Assembly (NCBI GenBank): GCA_016788865.1
Contig: JAEUSB010000011.1
Location: 1-34,546, forward strand
Length of the DNA stretch: 34,546 bases
Source: Leptospirales bacterium
GTDB lineage: Bacteria; Spirochaetota; Leptospiria; Leptospirales; Leptonemataceae
Direction: 5' to 3'
Below the pieces are notes generated by a model. The model ran no database searches. It worked only from the letters and a program-made list of their open reading frames with translations, and was not told where the DNA came from. How positions within the stretch are numbered: the stretch's first letter is position 1; every line of letters starts with the position of its first letter. Made by a program: the position numbers and the translations under genes. This document shows positions 23,385 through 33,371 of the stretch, one piece after another.

Positions 23385-24056
23385 TCAGTACGGCTTTTTC
23401 TCGTCGACTGCCGTGATTTCCTGCGCGCCCAGCGAAGCTAAGAATGCCTTTGCACCCTCTTCAGAATACCCTTCTGAGCTTGCTGGAATCCAGAGAGCGA
23501 ACTTGTCATTTGTGATGTCTTTGTGCAGAGGCTTACGGAACGGACGCGGCATCTTGCTGAGCAGCATCAGTGTTGCCGCTGTAAACTGACCGCCGAGAAG
23601 TACTGTGAGCTCAAAACAAATCGGAACCATTGCCGGCCAGCTGAAGGTCGATTTTCCACCGATGTTCAGTGGATACGAGTTCATGTATGGAATGGTACTG
23701 AATTGTTCGTGCACGCCGAATTGGAGAAAGAATGCCAGAGTAGTTCCAGTCATTCCCATGAAGAATGTGACAAACGGAAGCTTGGATCGCTTGAGGCCCA
23801 TATCGAATTCCAGCCCGTGGACAGGGAACGGAGTCATGCAATCAAAGTTGGTGTAGCCTTTCTCAAAAGCTGCCTTGGCCGCTTTCTTGATCTTCTCGCC
23901 TGTATCAAACAGTCCAAAGACGCCTTTGCGCGTTTCCAGATACTGGTATTCAAACAGACGATTCACTGTGTTGTGAATGCCCGGAAGAATCGCGCCAAAG
24001 ACACGATCGAGCAGACGCTCCAGCGGTTGAAAGATATTATCGAGTTTTTCCAACAT
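23385..24056 (-). CDS. actD: Alternative complex III subunit ActD (DUF3341)
   Basis: 223 residues from the ATG at 24056, 2 nt after the actC stop; an in-frame TTG six bases earlier would overlap. The DUF3341 core is present: GVFGLFDTGEKIKKAAKAAF, then YTNFDCMTPFPVHGLEFDMG (the family's FD.YTPFPvHGld.am), then two transmembrane helices and a cytoplasmic tail ending SEEGAKAFLASLGAQEI. About 45 residues precede the usual domain start, which is longer than in typical ActD. ActD is a structural membrane subunit of ACIII with no cofactor. Confidence 0.92.
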   Translation of the reverse strand: MLEKLDNIFQPLERLLDRVFGAILPGIHNTVNRLFEYQYLETRKGVFGLFDTGEKIKKAAKAAFEKGYTNFDCMTPFPVHGLEFDMGLKRSKLPFVTFFMGMTGTTLAFFLQFGVHEQFSTIPYMNSYPLNIGGKSTFSWPAMVPICFELTVLLGGQFTAATLMLLSKMPRPFRKPLHKDITNDKFALWIPASSEGYSEEGAKAFLASLGAQEITAVDEKKPY

Positions 24057-24058
24057 AA

Positions 24059-25456
24059 TCAATGACCAAACCCTTTCGCATCAGGCGACTTGATAGTCGC
24101 TTTGATCTCTGCGATTGCAATTGTTGGGAAGAAGCGTGCAAACAAGAGGAACATTGTGAAGAACATTCCAAACGAACCGAATAACATGATCCAGTCGTGA
24201 GGGGTAAACACATACATGTCCCAGCTCGACGGGAGGTAGTCGCGATGAAGTGATGTAACGATAATCACAAAACGCTCGAACCACATACCAATGTTGATGA
24301 AGATCGAAATAATCCAGAGTGCAACCGGGTTGGTCCGAATCTTTTTGAACCAGAAAAGCTGCGGAGAGATTACGTTACAAGAAACCATGATCCAGTAAGA
24401 CCACCAGTACGGACCAAACGCGCGGTTGATGAATGCAAATGCTTCAAACTCGCTTCCGCCATACCAGGCAATGAAGAACTCAGTCCCGTATGCAAGGCCC
24501 ACGAGTGAGCCAGTCAACGTACAGATCTTGGCCATGTTCTCAAGATGCTTGAGCGTAATGTATTCTGTGAGGCGGAATACTTCGCGCATGATGATCAGGA
24601 GTGTTAATACCATTCCAAATCCGGAAAAGACGGCACCGAGTACGAAATACGGAGGGAAGATGGTAGCATGCCATCCAGGAATCACCGAGGTCGCGAAATC
24701 GAAGGATACGATTGAGTGTACGGAGAATACGAGAGGCATTGAAAGGCCGGAGAGAATCATTACGACTGCTTCGTAGTGAGCCCATGCGCGCGCAGATCCC
24801 ACCCATCCAAATGAAAGGATGGAGTAAGCAAACTTACGGACCTTCTGTCCCGGGGAATCTTCGACAATTCGATCGCGAATGGATGCGAAGTCCGGAATCA
24901 AACCAATATACCAGAATACAAGTGAGGTGATGAAGTAAGTCGAGATTGCGAATTCATCCCATGTCAGTGGCGAACGAAAGTTTGGCCAGAGAACGCCACG
25001 TTCGTTTGGATAGGGAAGAGCCCAGAAAATCAGCCAGGTGCGACCGACGTGAATGGTTACAAAAAATGCAGCTGTAAGAACGCTGAAGATCGTCATTGCC
25101 TCAGCGGCGCGGTTGATCCCGGTTCTCCACTGCTGGCGGAAGACATAGAGAATTGCGGAAATCAGAGTTCCCGCATGCCCAATACCAATCCAGAAAACGA
25201 AATTGATAATGAAACTTCCCCAACCAACGGGGATATTGAGGCCCAGACGCCCCATTCCAGATCCAACGACGTTAAGCGCTTCACTGATGAAGATTGTGAA
25301 GGTTAGAACGGAGACGGCAAGTGCAATGCCCCAGGTCTTGGTAGGAAACGTTTCAAGCGGACGCGAAATATCCGCATTCGCGTCTTTGTACTTTTTACCG
25401 CCCTCAACGAGTTCGGGGTGTATATAGTGTAAATCTTCTTTTGTGACCGTCGACAT
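24059..25456 (-). CDS. actC: Alternative complex III subunit ActC (NrfD-like, quinol-binding)
   Basis: 465 residues with ten predicted helices. PVGWGSFIINFVFWIGIGHAGTLISAILY, NRAAEAMTIFSVLTAAFF, HVGRTWLIFWALPYPNERG and VHSIVSFDFATSVIPGWHATIFPPYF are characteristic ActC strings, including the conserved HAGTLISA and SFDFA residues at the quinol-binding region. ActC binds menaquinol next to ActB and the pair starts electron flow to the Fe-S clusters. It starts 1 nt after the actB stop. Confidence 0.95.
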   Translation of the reverse strand: MSTVTKEDLHYIHPELVEGGKKYKDANADISRPLETFPTKTWGIALAVSVLTFTIFISEALNVVGSGMGRLGLNIPVGWGSFIINFVFWIGIGHAGTLISAILYVFRQQWRTGINRAAEAMTIFSVLTAAFFVTIHVGRTWLIFWALPYPNERGVLWPNFRSPLTWDEFAISTYFITSLVFWYIGLIPDFASIRDRIVEDSPGQKVRKFAYSILSFGWVGSARAWAHYEAVVMILSGLSMPLVFSVHSIVSFDFATSVIPGWHATIFPPYFVLGAVFSGFGMVLTLLIIMREVFRLTEYITLKHLENMAKICTLTGSLVGLAYGTEFFIAWYGGSEFEAFAFINRAFGPYWWSYWIMVSCNVISPQLFWFKKIRTNPVALWIISIFINIGMWFERFVIIVTSLHRDYLPSSWDMYVFTPHDWIMLFGSFGMFFTMFLLFARFFPTIAIAEIKATIKSPDAKGFGH

Positions 25457-25457
25457 A

Positions 25458-28400
25458 TCAGGCCTTGTTCCTAATTTTTGCTAGATACGTAATGGCTGGT
25501 TTGACTCCCAGGAAATCGAGAACCTGGTAGCCGCGAATATCCTTGCTGAGCTTGTTAACCTTGCTCGCTGGATCGTTGATGTCGCCAAAGGAGATTGCGT
25601 CAGCGCAGCAAACTTCCTGGCAGGCAGTTACAACGGCACCGTCGCCAATGCGCTTGTCTCCGCGAGCAATGGAATCCTGACGCGCAGAGTTAATGCGCTG
25701 AATGCAGAATGTGCATTTTTCCATCACACCACGAGAGCGAACTGTTACATCCGGGTTGAGGCCAAGCTGCATTGGATCGCGCAGTTTGCGATCGAGGCCT
25801 TCTCCCCAGATCCAGTTTTCAAACCAGTTGAATCGACGTACTTTGTAAGGACAGTTGTTGGAGCAGTAGCGAGTTCCAATGCAACGGTTGTAGGTCATGA
25901 CGTTCAGACCTTCTTCCGAGTGCGTGGTTGCTGCTACCGGACATACGTTTTCGCAAGGAGCGTTATCGCAATGCTGGCAGAGCATTGGCTGATGAGCCAC
26001 TTCTGGCGCTTCTTCCGTACCGGAATAATAACGATCAATTCGCAACCAGTGCATTTCGCGGCCGCGATGAACCTCTTCTGGTCCGACCATTGGAATGTTG
26101 TTCTCGATGTTACAGCTGGTAACGCAGGCGCCGCATCCTGTGCAGGAGTTCAGATCAATGACCATGTGCCATTTAGTGCCCTTATACTCCCAGGGCTTCA
26201 TCAGCGCTGCGGTTTCTGGCTGCTTGTCTGCCGGAAGTTCGCGTTCTGGTTTGCCTGGATACTCAATCCCTTCTGGCTTGAAGTGACCTGGCTTCTCAAT
26301 GTATTCTTTCAGTGTAGCTTCGCGAATGATGGGGCGACCGTTGTTGCTTGAGCCATTGAACGGTGCTTCCATGAGCGCTGGCGCGAAGAACGCTTTCTCT
26401 TCTGTGTTAAAGCCAGTGCGATAAACAGATTGTGTGTTTGCGAGTTGGTGACGATCTCCCGTTGGCTCAAGGCTGGCCTTGAGGCCGGAGAATGCGATTG
26501 CATCAGTTCCGGCAGAAACGAGCGCGATTGCGTTCTGTCCCTGACCGTTTGCAACGTGACCTGCATCCGTGCGTCCGTAACCGAGCGCTACAAAAACTGC
26601 GTCAGCATGAAGACCAGGCTGCAGGTGAACGGGAAGTTCAATGGAACCTTTGTCAGTCTTTACGGTGACCAGTGATCCCTGCTTGAGCTTCAGCTTGCGA
26701 CCGGTTGCAGGAAGAATTGCAGCATAGTTTTCCCAGACCACTTTTGTAACTGGATCTGGAAGCTCCTGACGATAGGCGTTGTTCGCCTGGCTTCCGTCAA
26801 GGACCTGAACATTGTAGAACAATCCAAGACGAAGACCACTGGACTTTTCCGGTAGAGTAATCTGGGAAAGCGCTCCAGCGTTGAATGCGCGCGCGCCGCG
26901 ATCGCGACCCATGTCTCCTCTGCCTGGTGCGTAGAAGCCAAGCTGCAGTACGGAATTCCAGAAAGTACGGAAATCGCCTTTAGCGCGACCCTGCCATGAG
27001 TTCTTCACGAACTCATGGAAAGAGGATGCTCCCTTGAGTGAACCACCGGCAATTGCAATCAGATAGTCTTCAACGGATTTGGTGTTGTAGAGAGGACGGA
27101 TAACTGGCTGCTGAACTGAATAAACGCCAGGAAAGAGTTCTGCGTCTCCCCAGGATTCCAGGTAGTGACTTACAGGCAGAACGGCCTGTGTGAGTTTTGC
27201 AGTCTCATCTACGTGATCTGAGATGGCAGCGCTGTACGGAACTTTCTTCAGCGCGTCTGCAAACTTGTAGAACTCTGGCAAATGATAGGCTGGATTTACT
27301 CCGGCTACAATGACAGTTTGAACTTTGCCAGACGACATTTGCTGGATCAAATCCTGGATTTCACGGTCGGACGCACCTGGATCCAGGAGCATTGGAGATC
27401 CAGAATCGATGGTCTTGCCGTCGTTTCCAAGGATTGAATTCAAGAGGTTGACTGCGATTGCAAGCGAGGCATTGCTTCCCGTAGCAGCAAGCGGTGAGCC
27501 ACCAACAACGAGGCTTGTTCCGCGTGAGTCTGCGAGTTCTTTTGCAATACGTTCGATAGCCTCTTGCGGCACTCCAAGCGATGATGCAACTTTCTCTGGC
27601 AGATATTTTTCAAGGAGTGCGGTCCCACCTGGAGCCGCCAGCCCATTCTTGATGGTGAGCTGAGCTGCAAGGCTGAGCGCAATGATGACTTGATCACCCG
27701 GGCGGATAGCAAGACGTTCGTCAGCGTTTGACCCGGTGGTGCTGAACATGGACTCGATTACAACGAGCCTGCTCATCTTCTTCTGTCCGCGCTTGAGTTC
27801 GCGTCCTTTTGTGAAGAGATGAGTGTAATGACCCGGATGGATCATTGTTCCCAGGAAGTCTGCGTCGATTGAGAGAATGTATTCTGCCTTGTCGAAGCGG
27901 TATGCTGGAATGATTGACTTTCCGTACGCGGCTTCCTGGCCATCAGCAATCTGGCGCAGAGTAGGATCCTGGCGGAACGTTATCTGGCGACCGCCAGGGA
28001 ATGCACCGAGGAATTCTCTGAACAGACTTTGCGTTGAAGGGCTAATGGACGGACCCGTCAGAAGAACGTAGCTGCCCTTGCCCAGGTTGGTTTTGATTTC
28101 ACCAATGATTTCTTCTGCAGTTGCCTGCTTCTTCTTGCCTTTGACAAACTTCACAGGCTTGCGCAGACGATCCGCGTCGTAGAGATCCATGAGTGAAGCA
28201 ACGTTGTATGCGGTAACACCACCGCCGGAAACAGGATGATCCTGGCTTCCTGCGATCTTGATAGGACGGCCATCGCGGGTGCGAACAATCAGACCAGTGC
28301 CATCCGGAGAAACAGTAGAGTAGAAAAGCGGTAGGCCCGGAACAATTTCCGGTGGCTGAATCACGGCCGGAACGATCTGCTCTGTAGGACGACGGCAGGC

Positions 28401-28601
28401 CGCCTGGGCCATGACAGCACCAGCGCCCATTACTTTCAGGAACGTCTTGCGAGTAAGCTTGAGCTTCTTTGCTTCCGCTTCCATGACCTCGCGGTCTTGC
28501 TCAAACTCAGGCTGGTTGTAGATGCCAAAGGATTGGGGTGTAGTACGCTCTTCGAGGGTTTGCCAGTAGTGCTTTGGCTGATTGTCTCTCGTCTGATTCA
28601 T
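25458..28601 (-). CDS. actB: Alternative complex III subunit ActB (molybdopterin-oxidoreductase-like plus Fe-S domain)
   Basis: 1047 residues, the usual fused form. Near residue 50 a Tat-type signal reads TRKTFLKVMGAG, an RK rather than RR variant, and ends at a lipobox-like QAAC (Cys69). Residues about 90-760 resemble the large subunit of molybdenum oxidoreductases, which in ACIII carries no molybdopterin. The C-terminal part, from about 815, has four Cys sets: CTGCGACVTSC, CQHCDNAPCENVC, CIGTRYCSNNC and CTFC..CQEVCC, for three [4Fe-4S] and one [3Fe-4S] clusters in known ACIII structures. It moves electrons from quinol to the haems of ActA. Confidence 0.95.
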   Translation of the reverse strand: MNQTRDNQPKHYWQTLEERTTPQSFGIYNQPEFEQDREVMEAEAKKLKLTRKTFLKVMGAGAVMAQAACRRPTEQIVPAVIQPPEIVPGLPLFYSTVSPDGTGLIVRTRDGRPIKIAGSQDHPVSGGGVTAYNVASLMDLYDADRLRKPVKFVKGKKKQATAEEIIGEIKTNLGKGSYVLLTGPSISPSTQSLFREFLGAFPGGRQITFRQDPTLRQIADGQEAAYGKSIIPAYRFDKAEYILSIDADFLGTMIHPGHYTHLFTKGRELKRGQKKMSRLVVIESMFSTTGSNADERLAIRPGDQVIIALSLAAQLTIKNGLAAPGGTALLEKYLPEKVASSLGVPQEAIERIAKELADSRGTSLVVGGSPLAATGSNASLAIAVNLLNSILGNDGKTIDSGSPMLLDPGASDREIQDLIQQMSSGKVQTVIVAGVNPAYHLPEFYKFADALKKVPYSAAISDHVDETAKLTQAVLPVSHYLESWGDAELFPGVYSVQQPVIRPLYNTKSVEDYLIAIAGGSLKGASSFHEFVKNSWQGRAKGDFRTFWNSVLQLGFYAPGRGDMGRDRGARAFNAGALSQITLPEKSSGLRLGLFYNVQVLDGSQANNAYRQELPDPVTKVVWENYAAILPATGRKLKLKQGSLVTVKTDKGSIELPVHLQPGLHADAVFVALGYGRTDAGHVANGQGQNAIALVSAGTDAIAFSGLKASLEPTGDRHQLANTQSVYRTGFNTEEKAFFAPALMEAPFNGSSNNGRPIIREATLKEYIEKPGHFKPEGIEYPGKPERELPADKQPETAALMKPWEYKGTKWHMVIDLNSCTGCGACVTSCNIENNIPMVGPEEVHRGREMHWLRIDRYYSGTEEAPEVAHQPMLCQHCDNAPCENVCPVAATTHSEEGLNVMTYNRCIGTRYCSNNCPYKVRRFNWFENWIWGEGLDRKLRDPMQLGLNPDVTVRSRGVMEKCTFCIQRINSARQDSIARGDKRIGDGAVVTACQEVCCADAISFGDINDPASKVNKLSKDIRGYQVLDFLGVKPAITYLAKIRNKA

Positions 28602-28616
28602 TTCTGTTTTCCGCTC

Positions 28617-29177
28617 TTAGTAGTGGCAGGTGCCACATTCTGTGATTTTCACAGTCTGGTTGTTCCCTGGCTTGTATGATTGCGTTGTTTCCTGGCGGTG
28701 GCAGTCCACGCACCAGCCCATTGTGAACTTGTTTGTAAGTTCCACTTTGTCCATCTTCGCAACATCACCATGGCACTGAACGCAATCCAGTCCGCGCGTA
28801 ATGTGTGGTTTATGGCTGAACTTCACATGATCCGGAAGATCGTGAACTTTGAGCCAGCGGATTGGAACACCCTGCTTGTAGGTCTGGCGAAGGTACTGGA
28901 TATTCGCGCTGTCCCCACCAACCACAGAGTGGCATTTCATACAGGTTCCCTGATCCGGGACCGTTGCATGCGCTGAGACCTCAACGCCAGCATGGCAATA
29001 CTTACAATCGATCTGAAGTTCGCCAGCGTGGATCTTGTGGCTGAACGGGATAGGCTGATCCGGGGCATAGCCCTGATATTTTGTGTCCGCGCCAAAGATG
29101 TAAGCGATACCTCCCAGAAGAGAGAAGATCACAAACAGCTTCACGCCGTGTTTTTGAAAAATTCTGATTAACGACAT
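28617..29177 (-). CDS. actA: Alternative complex III subunit ActA (pentahaem cytochrome c)
   Basis: The start taken is the ATG at 29177, giving 186 residues that open with a membrane anchor (VKLFVIFSLLGGIAYIF). The frame extends upstream to 29246, but that would put the start on top of the likely -10/-35 promoter. Five haem c sites: CKYCH 58-62, CMKCH 79-83, CVQCH 132-136, CVDCH 156-160 and CGTCH 181-185, with extra His ligands in PIPFSHKIHAG and VKFSHKPHI. Five haems, an N-terminal anchor and position first in the operon are diagnostic of ActA. Confidence 0.94.
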   Translation of the reverse strand: MSLIRIFQKHGVKLFVIFSLLGGIAYIFGADTKYQGYAPDQPIPFSHKIHAGELQIDCKYCHAGVEVSAHATVPDQGTCMKCHSVVGGDSANIQYLRQTYKQGVPIRWLKVHDLPDHVKFSHKPHITRGLDCVQCHGDVAKMDKVELTNKFTMGWCVDCHRQETTQSYKPGNNQTVKITECGTCHY

Positions 29178-29226
29178 AATAGAACCAGGCGCAAAACCTC
29201 TGTTGCGGATTTTGTTGACTCCGACC

Positions 29227-29254
29227 GGCATAGAAAGACCGAGCAAATTGTCAA
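29227..29254 (-). promoter_or_regulatory. Probable sigma70-type promoter of the ACIII operon
   Basis: On the minus strand a perfect TTGACA (29254-29249) is followed after 16 nt by TATGCC (29232-29227, 3 of 6 to consensus). A start a few bases later leaves a leader of about 40 nt before the actA ATG at 29177. I saw no other promoter-like sequence inside the ten tightly packed genes. Confidence 0.5.
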
Positions 29255-29430
29255 AGAAATGTCAGTTGGAGGGTGAAAAATTTGATTAAAAAGCGAAATT
29301 TGGCGTTGCCGACCGTTGAAAATCTCTGCGAAAACACGCATCCAATGCTTGGTGACAAAAAGTCTGACGACCTGACAGAACGCCTGTAACGCAAAATGAA
29401 TCGATCGTTCCCGCCCGAATCCGCGTAAAT

Positions 29431-29459
29431 TTGTCTGGTACTATAGTTGCTATTATAGG
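29431..29459 (+). promoter_or_regulatory. Possible clpB promoter
   Basis: An extended -10 type TGGTACTAT lies at 29436-29444, and alternatively TTGTCT (29431-29436) with TATAGG (29454-29459) at 17-nt spacing. The sites overlap and neither is strong. No CIRCE palindrome or sigma32-type sequence is seen in the 298-nt divergent gap 29178-29475, which otherwise holds only the actA promoter and AT-rich sequence. Confidence 0.3.
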
Positions 29460-29475
29460 AAATTGTTGGTGAATT

Positions 29476-32043
29476 ATGAAATTGGATAAACTTACAACCA
29501 AAACAACCGAGGCGATTTCCGCAGCCCAGGACAACGCAGCCCGGCGTACGAATCCGGAAGCCTCCGAAGAGCATTTGCTTTTTGAAATTCTTACCCAGGA
29601 GAACGGGATGGGGCCCGTCGTCTTGCAGCGGCTGGGGGTTCAGCCTGCAAGTGTTGTGCGCGTCATTGAAAATCATCTCGACTCGCTTCCAAAAGTCCAG
29701 GGGAAGAACGACGTACGCCCTTCGCAGGGTTTGATACGTCTCCTCGAGGCTGGCCAGGGTCTTGCAAAAAAGCGCGGGGACCAATTTCTTTCGACCGAGC
29801 ACATCCTCCTTGCGTATGTGAGTGATTCTTCGCAGAAGCTTGCTCGCGAAATGGCCGCGCTTGGACTCCAACCGTCTGCGATTTTGCAAGTCCTTGAGAA
29901 GCTGCGTGCTGGAAAACCAATTACGAGCGAAAATCCCGAAGATGTAACAGAAGCGCTTTCCAAATACGCGCGAAATCTAAACGACTCCGCGCGAAAAGGC
30001 AAGCTGGATCCTGTCATTGGACGCGACGAGGAGATTCGCCGCATCATGCAGGTGCTATCACGCAGAACAAAGAATAATCCCATTCTAATTGGCGAACCGG
30101 GTGTTGGAAAGACGGCCATTGTTGAAGGTCTCGCAGGCAAGATCGTTCAAGGCGAAGTTCCAGACGGCCTGAAGGACAAAGAAATTTATGCGCTCGATCT
30201 CGGAAGCATGGTCGCAGGAGCCAAGTATCGCGGCGAATTCGAAGATCGATTCAAAGCTCTGATCAACGAAGTCCAGGAATCAGACGGTCGCGTGATTCTC
30301 TTTATAGATGAATTGCACACTCTTGTGGGAGCCGGAGCCGCTGAGGGCTCGCTCGACGCTTCCAATATGATTAAGCCTGCCCTGGCACGTGGAGAACTTC
30401 GTTGTATTGGAGCCACGACGCTCAAGGAATATCAGAAGTACATTGAGAAAGACCAGGCCCTGGAGCGTCGTTTCCAACCCGTATTTGTTTCTGAACCAAG
30501 TGTGGACGATACGATCATGATCCTTCGCGGGCTGAAGGATCGGTATGAGCTTCATCATGGGATTCGAATTACAGACGGAGCCATTCTCGCAGCGGCGCGT
30601 TTGTCTGATCGCTATATTACAGATCGCTTCTTGCCGGACAAAGCAGTCGATTTGATCGACGAAGCAATGAGTAAGATGCGCATCGAGCTCGACTCAATGC
30701 CCGAAGAACTGGACAAGATTGCAAAGAAGATTCAGAGCCTCAAGATCGAGCGCGAAGCATTGAAGATGGAGAAGGACACTGTTTCAAAAGAGCGGCTTGG
30801 TAAACTCGAACGCGAACTTGCAGATTTTGAAGTGGAATTCAAATCCAAGAAGAGTGTCTGGGATGCTGAGCGCCACGGCGTGGAGCAGGCCAAGGTCATT
30901 CGTGAGAAAATTGACCAGCTCAGAACGCAGGAAAAGGAAGCCGAGAGAAAAGGTGACTTGAATCAAGTGGCGGAGATTCGCTATGGCAAGATGCTCGCGC
31001 TTGAAAACGAACTGAAGAAAGCAGAAGCGCAGATTGAAACTGCAACCAAGCAATATCTAAAAGAAGAAATTACCTTTGAAGATATTGCGGCGATTGTTGC
31101 GCGCTGGACTGGAATTCCAGTCAGCCGCATGATGCAGGGCGAGAAAGAACGCTTCCTGACAATGTTCGACAAGCTCAAGGATCGCGTGATTGGTCAGGAT
31201 CATGCATTGAAATCGATTTCAGAAGCGATCCAGCGTTCGCGCTCAGGCCTTTCCGATCCCAATCGTCCTATTGGTGTGTTCATGTTTCTTGGACCAACCG
31301 GCGTTGGTAAAACGGAAACAGCACGCGCGCTCTCGCAGTTTTTGTTCGATGATGAGAATGCAATGGTGCGCATCGACATGTCAGAGTACATGGAAAAGCA
31401 CAGCGTTGCGCGACTCATAGGTGCGCCTCCGGGTTACGTGGGCCACGACGAAGGCGGCCAGCTAACAGAGGCCGTTCGGCGCAGACCATATCAGGTGATA
31501 CTGTTTGATGAGGTTGAAAAGGCTCATCCGGAAGTATTCAACGTGTTTTTGCAGATTTTTGAAGATGGTCGCCTGACAGACTCGAAAGGTCGGACGGTGG
31601 ATTTCAAAAATACGATCATCGTCCTAACTTCTAACATTGGCAGCCATATCTTGATGGAAGCCGGTGTGCAGGCAGAGAAAGAGAAACGAATCACAGAAGA
31701 GCTACGGGCCTTCTTTAGACCGGAGTTCCTCAATCGCCTGGACGAAGTGATCTTCTTCCAGCCAGTGACCCTTGAATCACTACTGTCCATTGTGAAGATT
31801 CAGGTGGATAAGTTGATTGCGCGGGCCCTGGAACAGAGCCTGAAACTGAAGGTAGATCCTGCATTGCTTGAATGGCTGGCAAAGCGAGGGCACGATCCGC
31901 AGTTCGGAGCAAGGCCGCTGAAGCGTCTCATCCAGAAGGATGTAGGAAACCTGCTGTCGCGCGTCATTCTCAAAGGAGAATTCGATACGCAGAAGACCTA
32001 TACGCTTTCGCTAAAAGACGATCATCCTGTTCTGAAGGGTTAA
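29476..32043 (+). CDS. clpB: ATP-dependent disaggregase ClpB
   Basis: 855 residues, normal for ClpB. An N-terminal Clp-N domain (double repeat, residues 1-145) comes first. AAA+ domain 1 has Walker A GEPGVGKT near 206 and Walker [11 protein letters not shown] near 275. The inserted coiled-coil middle domain, rich in Glu/Lys, spans about 410-530, and its presence separates ClpB from ClpA and ClpC. AAA+ domain 2 has GPTGVGKT near 606, [12 protein letters not shown] near 675 and arginine-finger context [12 protein letters not shown] near 747. It works with DnaK to solubilise aggregated proteins. It is divergent from the ACIII operon; GGTG stands just before the ATG. Confidence 0.97.
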   Translation: MKLDKLTTKTTEAISAAQDNAARRTNPEASEEHLLFEILTQENGMGPVVLQRLGVQPASVVRVIENHLDSLPKVQGKNDVRPSQGLIRLLEAGQGLAKKRGDQFLSTEHILLAYVSDSSQKLAREMAALGLQPSAILQVLEKLRAGKPITSENPEDVTEALSKYARNLNDSARKGKLDPVIGRDEEIRRIMQVLSRRTKNNPILIGEPGVGKTAIVEGLAGKIVQGEVPDGLKDKEIYALDLGSMVAGAKYRGEFEDRFKALINEVQESDGRVILFIDELHTLVGAGAAEGSLDASNMIKPALARGELRCIGATTLKEYQKYIEKDQALERRFQPVFVSEPSVDDTIMILRGLKDRYELHHGIRITDGAILAAARLSDRYITDRFLPDKAVDLIDEAMSKMRIELDSMPEELDKIAKKIQSLKIEREALKMEKDTVSKERLGKLERELADFEVEFKSKKSVWDAERHGVEQAKVIREKIDQLRTQEKEAERKGDLNQVAEIRYGKMLALENELKKAEAQIETATKQYLKEEITFEDIAAIVARWTGIPVSRMMQGEKERFLTMFDKLKDRVIGQDHALKSISEAIQRSRSGLSDPNRPIGVFMFLGPTGVGKTETARALSQFLFDDENAMVRIDMSEYMEKHSVARLIGAPPGYVGHDEGGQLTEAVRRRPYQVILFDEVEKAHPEVFNVFLQIFEDGRLTDSKGRTVDFKNTIIVLTSNIGSHILMEAGVQAEKEKRITEELRAFFRPEFLNRLDEVIFFQPVTLESLLSIVKIQVDKLIARALEQSLKLKVDPALLEWLAKRGHDPQFGARPLKRLIQKDVGNLLSRVILKGEFDTQKTYTLSLKDDHPVLKG

Positions 32044-32049
32044 TCTGGT

Positions 32050-32076
32050 CTCCCCGTGGTCCGCACCACGGGGGAG
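32050..32076 (+). terminator. Stem-loop after clpB
   Basis: CCCCGTGGT-CCGC-ACCACGGGG, a perfect 9-bp stem with outer CT/AG extension, starts 7 nt after the clpB stop. No T-run follows, so a weak or factor-assisted terminator is more likely than a classic one. Confidence 0.5.
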
Positions 32077-32177
32077 TCCGGAACAAGAGTGTACAGCGAG
32101 TCTCACGTCTCAGCTGTAGTTGACAGTCAGGAATCTTTTTCTCTGTCCTTTCCCATTGGTCTGTGCTTCACTGGACT

Positions 32178-33335
32178 ATGCTCAAAGCCCCAATTCCTGC
32201 AAACGAACACGATAGACTAAAGGCCCTTCGGCGATACGAAGTCCTCGATACAGAATCCGAAGAAGTCTTTAACGAACTAACGCAACTTGCCGCCGCCATA
32301 CTGAAGACACCCATTAGTTTGATCAGCATTGTCGATGAAGCACGCAGCTGGACCAAATCGGCTGTGGGTATGGACCCCGGCGGAGAAATGAATCGCGAAC
32401 TTGCATTCTGTGCGCACACCGTTGCCCAGGATGAAATGCTCGTGGTACCGGATCTGAAAAGTGACGAACGATTTGCGGATCATCCAATGACCGATCCTGC
32501 CCATGGTGGCGTACGCTTTTATGCCGGGCAACAGCTGAGAACCTTTGATGGACAGAACATTGGAACGCTCTGCGTTCTAGATAATCAACCGCGGCAGTTC
32601 AGTGACCAGGATCGCGAGACACTCAGGATACTTGGGCGTCAGGTAATGTCTCAGATGGAATTGCGCCGGAGTCTACGCGAACTTACGGTCATGAATCGGA
32701 AAGCGCTGGCCCTTGAATCCATTCTCAAACGATACACTTCGCGCAGCATCTGGGAGCGAGCTGACGTTTCTGCCAGCGCCGGTGGCGTATCACTCAAAGA
32801 CGAGATGCGCGACCATGCCTGCCTGTTCCTCGACGTTGTTGGCTTTACGCGTTATGCGGAAACACATTCAGCGGAAGAGGTAGTGCAGATTCTAAACGAT
32901 TACTTTAATCCGATAGTTCATGAGGTTCACAGGGCTGGGGGCGATGTGGACAAGTTCGTAGGAGATCAAGTGTTTGCAATTTTTGATGAACCGCAGGGTG
33001 CCATTCGCGCAGCACTCCTGGCCCGGCAATGCATTGATACTTTGAATCGGAGTCGCAAGCCTGCAGGGTTGGCCACGCTGGAATTCCGCATTGGCCTCAA
33101 CTACGGTCCTGTTGTCAGAGGGAACGTGGGTGGCGATTCGCGCAGCGACAACACGTTAATCGGCGATGTCGTAAACGTTGCGGCACGCTTACAGAGTGCC
33201 TGCGAGCCCGGCAGAATCCTGGCTTCCGAGTCCATCGCGCAGGCAGTTGGCGATCTGGCGCAAATTGAGAAGCGCGTTCGCTTGAAGCTGAAAGGAAAGG
33301 AAGAACCCGTCCGAGCTCTTTACCTCCGCGCATAA
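32178..33335 (+). CDS. GAF-domain class III adenylate cyclase
   Basis: 385 residues from the ATG at 32178 (a GTG 15 nt earlier is possible; neither has a clear ribosome site). A GAF sensor covers about 10-160, with the typical RYEVLDTESEEVFNELTQLA, FCAHTV, RFYAGQQL and GTLCVLDNQPRQF. A linker helix follows and then the cyclase homology domain: LFLDVVGFTRYAE with the first metal Asp, GGDVDKFVGDQVFAIFD with adenine-selecting Lys and second Asp, and NTLIGDVVNVAARLQ with Thr at the usual Asp/Thr base position and the Asn/Arg transition-state pair. It makes cAMP from ATP in response to a small ligand or redox cue at GAF. Confidence 0.9.
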   Translation: MLKAPIPANEHDRLKALRRYEVLDTESEEVFNELTQLAAAILKTPISLISIVDEARSWTKSAVGMDPGGEMNRELAFCAHTVAQDEMLVVPDLKSDERFADHPMTDPAHGGVRFYAGQQLRTFDGQNIGTLCVLDNQPRQFSDQDRETLRILGRQVMSQMELRRSLRELTVMNRKALALESILKRYTSRSIWERADVSASAGGVSLKDEMRDHACLFLDVVGFTRYAETHSAEEVVQILNDYFNPIVHEVHRAGGDVDKFVGDQVFAIFDEPQGAIRAALLARQCIDTLNRSRKPAGLATLEFRIGLNYGPVVRGNVGGDSRSDNTLIGDVVNVAARLQSACEPGRILASESIAQAVGDLAQIEKRVRLKLKGKEEPVRALYLRA

Positions 33336-33371
33336 CCGCCCGCGAACGACCTTTTCTCGATGCCCCGGAGT

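Noticed and set aside
29178..29246. Upstream start of actA adding 23 residues
   Set aside because: It would overlap the TTGACA...TATGCC promoter, and the added residues do not look like part of an ActA leader.
29251..29889. Long minus-strand frame under the start of clpB
   Set aside because: It is antisense to the well-conserved ClpB N-terminal domain, and its product resembles nothing.
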